Below are positions 28,201 through 32,322 of a stretch of DNA of 32,322 nt, in pieces. A model generated the notes under the pieces. That model saw nothing but the letters and a program-made list of their open reading frames with translations, did not search any database and had not been told where the DNA came from. The first letter of the stretch is position 1; each line of letters opens with the position of its first letter. The stretch is taken from positions 1 through 32,322 of the forward strand of contig NZ_JANCLX010000061.1 of assembly GCF_024295805.1 (NCBI RefSeq), written 5' to 3'. The position numbers and the translations under genes were made by a program. Source of the DNA: Streptomyces cucumeris (GTDB lineage Bacteria; Actinomycetota; Actinomycetes; Streptomycetales; Streptomycetaceae).

Positions 28201-31200
28201 ACGGCACCCGCCGGGTCACCCTGCACTCCCGGCTCGACGAGGCCGATGGGCCCGACGCGGACGGCGAGTGGACCCGGCATGCCACCGGGCTGATCGCCCC
28301 TGCACCGCCGGAGGCGCCCCCGGCACCCGATCTGACGGCCTGGCCGCCGCCCGGCGCCACACCCGTGGCCCTCGACGGCATGTACGAGCGCTACGCCGAC
28401 GGCGGTTTCCGCTACGGCCCCGCCTTCCAGGGCCTGACCGCCGTGTGGCGCCTGGGCGACACCCTCTACGCGGAAGCCGCCCTGCCCTCCGGACAGCGCC
28501 CGGACGCGGGCCACTTCGCCCTGCACCCCGCGCTGCTCGACGCGGCCCTGCACGCCACCGGGCTCGCCCCGGAGTCGGGGGAGCATCAGGGCGGGCGGAT
28601 GCCGTTCGCCTGGACCGGTGCCACGGTGCACACCCCGGGCGCCACCGCCGTACGTGTCCGGCTCACCCCGACCGGACCCGTCACTCTTGCCCTGGACGCC
28701 GCCGATGAGACCGGCCGACCCGTCGCCTCCGTCGACGTCCTGACCCTGCGCCCGGCCCCCTCAGCGGGCGCGGTCACGCCGCGCGGCCACCACGACTCGC
28801 TCTTCCAGGTCGCGTGGACGTCCCTCGACTGCCCGGCGGTGCCCTCCGGTGCGGTGTGGGCGGTGCTCGGCCCCGATGAGGACGCGCTCGCCACCGTCCT
28901 CACCGCCGCCGGAGCCACCGCGCCCCGCTACGCGGACACCGGCGGACTCAGCGCCGCGCTGGACGCCGGAGCACCGGCCCCCGACCTTGCCCTCCTGCCC
29001 CTGCGAACGGACCCGGACAGCGGTCCGGGGGAGCCGCACCACCCGCACACCGCGGTACACCGGGCGCTGCGCGTCCTCCAGACCTGGCTCGACGACGAAC
29101 GCCTCGCCGCCACCCGCCTCGTCCTCGCCACGCGCGGCGCCGTGGCCGCGGTCCCCGGCGAGGAGCCCGATCCGGCCCTCGGCGCGGTATGGGGCCTGGT
29201 GCGCTCCGCACAGTCCGAACACCCCGGCCGCTTCACCCTGGTGGACCTCGACCCGGACAGCCAAACCGATCCGGACGGCTCGGGCGTCCCGGCCCTGGCC
29301 GCCGCCCTCGGCTCCGATGAGCACCAGCTCGCCGTCCGCGGCCACACCGTACGCGTACCCCGCCTCGCCAAAGTCCCGGTCACCGAACCGGCACCCGTCA
29401 CCCTCGACCCCTCCGGCACGGTCCTCATCACCGGAGGGACCGGGCTCCTCGGCTCGCGGATCGCCCGCCATCTGGTGAGCCGTCACGGGGTGTGCCACCT
29501 GCTGCTGGTGAGCCGCTCCGGTCCCAGCGCCCCGGGTGCCGCCGCCCTCTCGGACGAACTGACGGCGCAAGGCGCCGAGGTCACCGTCACCGCGTGCGAC
29601 ACCGGCGACCGCGCCGCGCTCGCCACCCTGCTGGACGACATCCCCGCCGGACACCCCCTCACGGCGGTGGTGCACACCGCCGGAGCCCTCGACGACGGGG
29701 TGCTCTCCTCCCTGACCCCCGGCCACCTCGACACCGTCCTGCGGCCCAAGGCCGACACCGCTCTCCATCTGCACCACCTCACCCAGGACATGGACCTGTC
29801 GGCCTTCGTCCTGTTCTCCTCCGCGGCGGGCACCTTCGGCGGCGCCGGACAGGGCAACTACGCCGCCGCCAACGCCTTCCTGGACACCCTGGCCCAGGCC
29901 CGCCACGCACGGGGTCTGCCCGCCCAGTCCCTGGCCTGGACGATGTGGGAACAGCGCTCCGCGCTGACCGGCCATCTCGACGACGGCGACGTCCGCCGGC
30001 TGGCCCGCTCCGGGATGCCACCGCTGACCACCGAGCAGGGGCTCGCCCTGTTCGAGACCGCCCTCACCATCGACGCCCCTGCCCTCGTCCCGATGCGGCT
30101 CGACCTCCGGGCCCTGCGCGCCCGCGCCGCCGACGATCCCGTACCGCCGCTGCTCGGCGCACTGGTCCCGGCATCCCGCCGCGCCACCGCGGGGACCACG
30201 TCCGCACCGGCCGGACAACTCCCGCTGGCGGACCGGCTCGCCGCCCTCCCGGAGTCCGAGCGGCTGCGCACCCTGGTCCGGCTGGTCTGCGCCCAGGTGG
30301 CAGGTGTCCTCGGCCATGGACCCGGCGACACCGTCGAACCCCACCGGGCCTTCCGCGACCTCGGCTTCGACTCGCTGGCCTCCGTCGAACTGCGCAACCG
30401 GCTCACCGGCGCCACCGGACTGCGCCTCCCCGCCACGCTGGTCTTCGACCACCCCTCGCCGGAGGCGCTGGCCACCCATCTGCGCGACCGGCTCACCACG
30501 GTGGCGGCGGCGCCCGCCGTCGCACCCCGCGGCACCGCCCCCGTCCACACCGCCGATCCCATCGCCATCGTGGCCATGGGCTGCCGCTTCCCCGGCGGGG
30601 TACGCGCCCCCGAGGATCTGTGGCGGCTGCTCGCCTCCGGCGCCGACGCCATCGGCGACTTCCCCACCGACCGCGGCTGGGACCTCGACGCCTTCAGCGC
30701 CCTCGACCCCACCCGGGCCGCCAACTCACCCGTCAAGGAGGGGGGTTTCCTCTCCGGTGCCGGAGACTTCGACCCCGACTTCTTCGGCATCTCGCCGCGT
30801 GAGGCCCTCGCGATGGATCCGCAGCAGCGGCTGCTGCTGGAGATCACCTGGGAGACCCTCGAACGCGCCGGAATCGACCCGGCCACCCTCCGGGGCACCG
30901 CCGCCGGGGTGTTCATCGGTCTGATGCAGCAGGACTACGCCGTCCGGCTGCTGCCGCACATCCCCGACGACGTCGAAGGCTTCCTGGGCACCGGTAACTC
31001 CGGCAGCGTCGTCTCCGGCCGTATCGCCTACACCTTCGGCTTCGAGGGCCCCGCACTCACCATCGACACCGCCTGTTCCTCCTCACTGGTGGCCCTGCAC
31101 ACGGCCGTGCAGTCACTGCGCCGGGGTGAGTGCGCGCTCGCCCTGGCGGGCGGTGTCACCGTCATGTCGAGCCCGGAACTCTTCGTCGAGTTCGGGCGTC

Positions 31201-32322
31201 AGGGCGGGCTGGCCGCGGATGGCCGCTGCAAGTCCTTCGCGGCCGCCGCGGACGGCACCGGGTTCGGCGAGGGCGCGGGGATCCTGCTGCTGGAGCGGCT
31301 GTCCGATGCGCGCCGGCACGGTCATCCGGTGCTGGCGGTGGTGCGGGGTTCGGCCGTCAACCAGGACGGTGCCAGCAATGGCCTGACCGCACCCCATGGC
31401 CCTTCCCAGGAGCGCGTCATCCGCGCGGCCCTGTCCGACGCGGGGTTGGCGGCGCAGGACGTGGACGCGGTGGAGGCCCATGGCACGGGTACGACGCTGG
31501 GTGATCCGATCGAGGCGGGGGCACTGCTGGCTGCCTATGGTCAGGAGCGGGCGGAGGACCGGCCGTTGTGGCTGGGCTCGCTGAAGTCCAACATCGGCCA
31601 CACCTCCGCCGCGGCAGGTGTCGGCGGAGTCATCAAGATGGTGCTGGCCATGCGCCACGGGCTGCTGCCCCGAACGCTCCACGTCGACCGGCCCACCCCG
31701 GAGGTGGACTGGTCGAAGGGTGACGTACGGCTGCTGGCGGATGCTCAGCCCTGGAAGGTGTCCGGCGGGCCCCGCCGGGCGGGGGTGTCGTCCTTCGGTG
31801 TCAGCGGCACCAATGCCCATGTGATCCTGGAACAACCGGTCGAGCCACCGGCCGCCATGCGCCCCGCTCAGGACGGCCGTGGTCCCGTGCCCTGGCTGTT
31901 GTCCGCCAAGACCCCTGAAGCGCTGCGCGACCAGGCCACCCGGCTGCTGGCGCTGTGCGCCGAGGACATCCGGGCCGACGACATCGGTCTGTCCCTCGCC
32001 ACCACCCGGTCCCGGCTGGAGCACCGTGCGGTGGTGGTCGGGGACCGTGCGGGGCTCTTCGGCGGTGTCGAGGCGCTGAGCGGCGGTGTGCCGTCGCCGG
32101 TGGTGGTGACCGGCCGTGGTGCGGTGTCCGGCGGAACCGTGTTCGTCTTCCCGGGGCAGGGCTCGCAGTGGGCCGGAATGGCGGCTGAACTGCTCGATCA
32201 GAGCGCGGAGTTCGCGAGGGGGATCGCGGAGTGTGAGGTGGCGTTGGCGCCTTATGTGGAGTGGTCGTTGGGTGAGGTGCTTCGTTCGGGGTCGGGGTTG
32301 GGCCGGGTGGATGTGGTGCAGC
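25128..32322 (+). CDS. Modular type I PKS, 3'-truncated: module 7 and start of module 8; candidate BafAIII-type protein
   Basis: The frame opens with GTG at 25128 and is still open at the window end (2398 complete codons). GTG is chosen because an in-frame stop lies 12 nt upstream, a Shine-Dalgarno site is well placed, and the encoded start (NDDKLRDYLKRT) is a standard docking helix. An ATG at 25132 is out of frame. Domains: docking helix, KS7-AT7-DH7-KR7-ACP7, KS8, and the N-terminal 60 or so residues of AT8. KS cysteines are residues 205 and 1983, AT7 Ser is 660, DH7 His/Asp are 967/1138, and ACP7 Ser is 1749. It should accept the chain from the second PKS, add a methylmalonyl unit and form a second, methyl-bearing alkene conjugated to the first. 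In a bafilomycin-type pathway module 8 should then be fully reducing (DH-ER-KR) to give the C-9 methylene; that part lies outside the window. Confidence 0.96.
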   Translation, partial: MNDDKLRDYLKRTAADLHRAKQRLAEAEAKDREPIAVVAMSCRYPGGVRTPEELWRLVVSGTDAITAFPGDRGWDLAALHDPTGERPGTTYAAEGGFLADAASFDPAFFGISPREALAMDPQQRLLLETTWEAFERGGIDPHTLRGSRTGVFAGVMYQDYAVRLREVPDDIQGYLGNGSSDSVASGRIAYTFGLEGPAVSVDTACSSSLVALHLACQALRQDDCALALAGGAMVMSTPVPFVEMSRQNGLASDGRCKSFADGADGTGWGEGVGMLLLERLSDARRNGHPVLALVRGSAVNQDGASSRLTAPHGPSQQRVIRQALAGARLSAAEIDVVEAHGTGTPLGDPIEAQALQATYGREHTAEQPLLLGSLKSNIGHTQAAAGVGGVIKMVLAMRYGTVPPSLHAQRPTSQVDWSAGTLRLVTDVTPWPDTGRPRRAAVSSFGVSGTNGHVVLEQAGPPEEPEPEPEPPAGIASDGARGPLLWTVSGRTADALRAQATELLAHLERHPEHDPVDIGHSLATTRAAHEYRAALVADDPRALHDQLAALAEGTDHLPPGPARPGEAVAFVFPGQGGQWPGMARELLDSSPAFAARMAACAEALAPHTDWSLPDVLRGVPGAPGLDRVDVVQPALFAVMVSLAALWRSYGVGPDAVVGHSQGEIAAACVAGALTLEDAATVVALRAKALRALAGHGAMASVALPAERLREHIAPWGDALAVAAVNGPAAVTVSGDPGALGELLAALDADGVRTRTIPVDYASHGPQVEAIRDELLTALADITPQAAEVPFYSTVTGGPLDTSTLNAAYWYQNLRTTVRFEEATRALLADGHRVLLEVSPHPVLTAGLEDTIDATGTDALATGTLRRDDGGPGRFMASLARLHIRGVAVDWDAVFGEPRPRRVELPTYPFQRQRYWLENTGTAHDPASIGLLPSRHPLLGAVVTLADSDGLLFTGRLSLSTHPWLADHAVHGSALLPATAFLELAVLAAGRTGCARVEDLTLETPLVLPPLGALALRLSVAAPGADGTRRVTLHSRLDEADGPDADGEWTRHATGLIAPAPPEAPPAPDLTAWPPPGATPVALDGMYERYADGGFRYGPAFQGLTAVWRLGDTLYAEAALPSGQRPDAGHFALHPALLDAALHATGLAPESGEHQGGRMPFAWTGATVHTPGATAVRVRLTPTGPVTLALDAADETGRPVASVDVLTLRPAPSAGAVTPRGHHDSLFQVAWTSLDCPAVPSGAVWAVLGPDEDALATVLTAAGATAPRYADTGGLSAALDAGAPAPDLALLPLRTDPDSGPGEPHHPHTAVHRALRVLQTWLDDERLAATRLVLATRGAVAAVPGEEPDPALGAVWGLVRSAQSEHPGRFTLVDLDPDSQTDPDGSGVPALAAALGSDEHQLAVRGHTVRVPRLAKVPVTEPAPVTLDPSGTVLITGGTGLLGSRIARHLVSRHGVCHLLLVSRSGPSAPGAAALSDELTAQGAEVTVTACDTGDRAALATLLDDIPAGHPLTAVVHTAGALDDGVLSSLTPGHLDTVLRPKADTALHLHHLTQDMDLSAFVLFSSAAGTFGGAGQGNYAAANAFLDTLAQARHARGLPAQSLAWTMWEQRSALTGHLDDGDVRRLARSGMPPLTTEQGLALFETALTIDAPALVPMRLDLRALRARAADDPVPPLLGALVPASRRATAGTTSAPAGQLPLADRLAALPESERLRTLVRLVCAQVAGVLGHGPGDTVEPHRAFRDLGFDSLASVELRNRLTGATGLRLPATLVFDHPSPEALATHLRDRLTTVAAAPAVAPRGTAPVHTADPIAIVAMGCRFPGGVRAPEDLWRLLASGADAIGDFPTDRGWDLDAFSALDPTRAANSPVKEGGFLSGAGDFDPDFFGISPREALAMDPQQRLLLEITWETLERAGIDPATLRGTAAGVFIGLMQQDYAVRLLPHIPDDVEGFLGTGNSGSVVSGRIAYTFGFEGPALTIDTACSSSLVALHTAVQSLRRGECALALAGGVTVMSSPELFVEFGRQGGLAADGRCKSFAAAADGTGFGEGAGILLLERLSDARRHGHPVLAVVRGSAVNQDGASNGLTAPHGPSQERVIRAALSDAGLAAQDVDAVEAHGTGTTLGDPIEAGALLAAYGQERAEDRPLWLGSLKSNIGHTSAAAGVGGVIKMVLAMRHGLLPRTLHVDRPTPEVDWSKGDVRLLADAQPWKVSGGPRRAGVSSFGVSGTNAHVILEQPVEPPAAMRPAQDGRGPVPWLLSAKTPEALRDQATRLLALCAEDIRADDIGLSLATTRSRLEHRAVVVGDRAGLFGGVEALSGGVPSPVVVTGRGAVSGGTVFVFPGQGSQWAGMAAELLDQSAEFARGIAECEVALAPYVEWSLGEVLRSGSGLGRVDVVQ
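25224..30486 (+). other. Extension module 7: KS-AT(methylmalonyl)-DH-KR(B)-ACP
   Basis: KS7 spans about 25224-26505 with Cys at 25740-25742. It has small departures from the other KS domains (GASSRLTAP for GASNGLTAP; GTNGHV for GTNAHV). A Pro-Glu repeat linker follows. AT7 starts at 26829 with GHSQGE (Ser 27105-27107) and YASH (27405-27416), giving methylmalonyl-CoA. DH7 runs from HPLLG (27930) to about 28758, with His at 28026-28028 in HxxxGxxxxP, YGPAFQG near 28422 and Asp at 28539-28541, and looks active. No ER. KR7 (from 29415) has LDD at 29688-29696 and Tyr at 29859, so it is B-type. ACP7 spans about 30231-30486 with Ser at 30372. The product is an E trisubstituted alkene conjugated with that of module 6, C-10/C-11 in plecomacrolides. 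Confidence 0.93.
26517..26540 (+). repeat. 6-bp tandem repeat (GAGCCG)x4, in-frame
   Basis: Encodes a Glu-Pro repeat in the linker between KS7 and AT7. None of the equivalent linkers of modules 2-6 has it. It probably forms a stiff, charged spacer that tolerates length change. Confidence 0.9.
30555..32322 (+). other. Extension module 8, N-terminal part: KS and start of AT
   Basis: KS8 spans about 30555-31840 with Cys at 31074-31076 in IDTACSSS and with the HGTGT and NIGHTS histidines. The AT begins near 32133 (VFVFPGQGSQ) and is cut after RVDVVQ, a sequence shared with the methylmalonyl-type ATs AT3, AT4 and AT7 but also with AT5, so a malonyl-type AT is unlikely. The active-site Ser and specificity loop are outside the window. 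Codon usage shifts toward G- and T-ending codons from about 31270 onward. Confidence 0.9.

Overview
The whole 32.3 kb window is the + strand of one modular type I polyketide synthase (PKS) locus. It is very GC-rich, with strong C/G bias at third codon positions and GTG used as a start, which points to Streptomyces, Kitasatospora or a close actinomycete. There are three co-directional giant genes: the 3' part of a first PKS gene (1-10151), a complete second PKS gene of 4963 residues (10170-25061), and the 5' part of a third (25128-32322). Gaps are 18 and 66 nt, so they look like one operon. No tailoring, regulatory, resistance or RNA gene lies in the window.

Layout, counting the first visible module as extension module 1: gene 1 = [...AT]-KR-ACP / KS-AT-KR-ACP / KS-AT-ACP plus a C-terminal docking domain. 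Gene 2 = docking helix, KS-AT-KR-ACP / KS-AT-KR-ACP / KS-AT-DH-KR-ACP plus a C-terminal docking domain. Gene 3 = docking helix, KS-AT-DH-KR-ACP / KS-AT... (cut). AT motifs predict extender units in the order methylmalonyl, malonyl, methylmalonyl (variant motif), methylmalonyl, an unusual extender (FAGH motif), malonyl, methylmalonyl, probably methylmalonyl. Ketoreductase fingerprints give B1, A1, no KR, A2, B1, B-type with DH, B-type with DH.

Read colinearly, this order gives a chain with alternating hydroxyl and methyl groups, one retained ketone, one unusual alpha-substituent and then a conjugated diene. It matches the upper half of the bafilomycin/hygrolidin/concanamycin (plecomacrolide, V-ATPase inhibitor) backbone: C-23 OH, C-21 OH, C-19 ketone (which becomes the hemiketal), C-17 OH, C-15 O with C-14 methoxy, the C-12/C-13 alkene and the C-10/C-11 methyl-alkene. 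The four KR stereotypes that can be compared also agree with bafilomycin stereodescriptors recalled from general knowledge. I therefore infer a bafilomycin-type PKS, with AT5 loading methoxymalonyl-ACP. The loading module, the end of module 8 and the thioesterase lie outside the window, so the exact product (bafilomycin, hygrolidin, concanamycin or another relative) is not settled.

The enzymology is of a known class. The points worth a second look are the substrate-selecting motif of AT5, small departures in AT3, AT6, KR1, KS3 and ACP3, mosaic patches of different codon usage in some AT and KS segments, a 72-bp perfect repeat between two KS domains, and the shared reading frame of all three genes.
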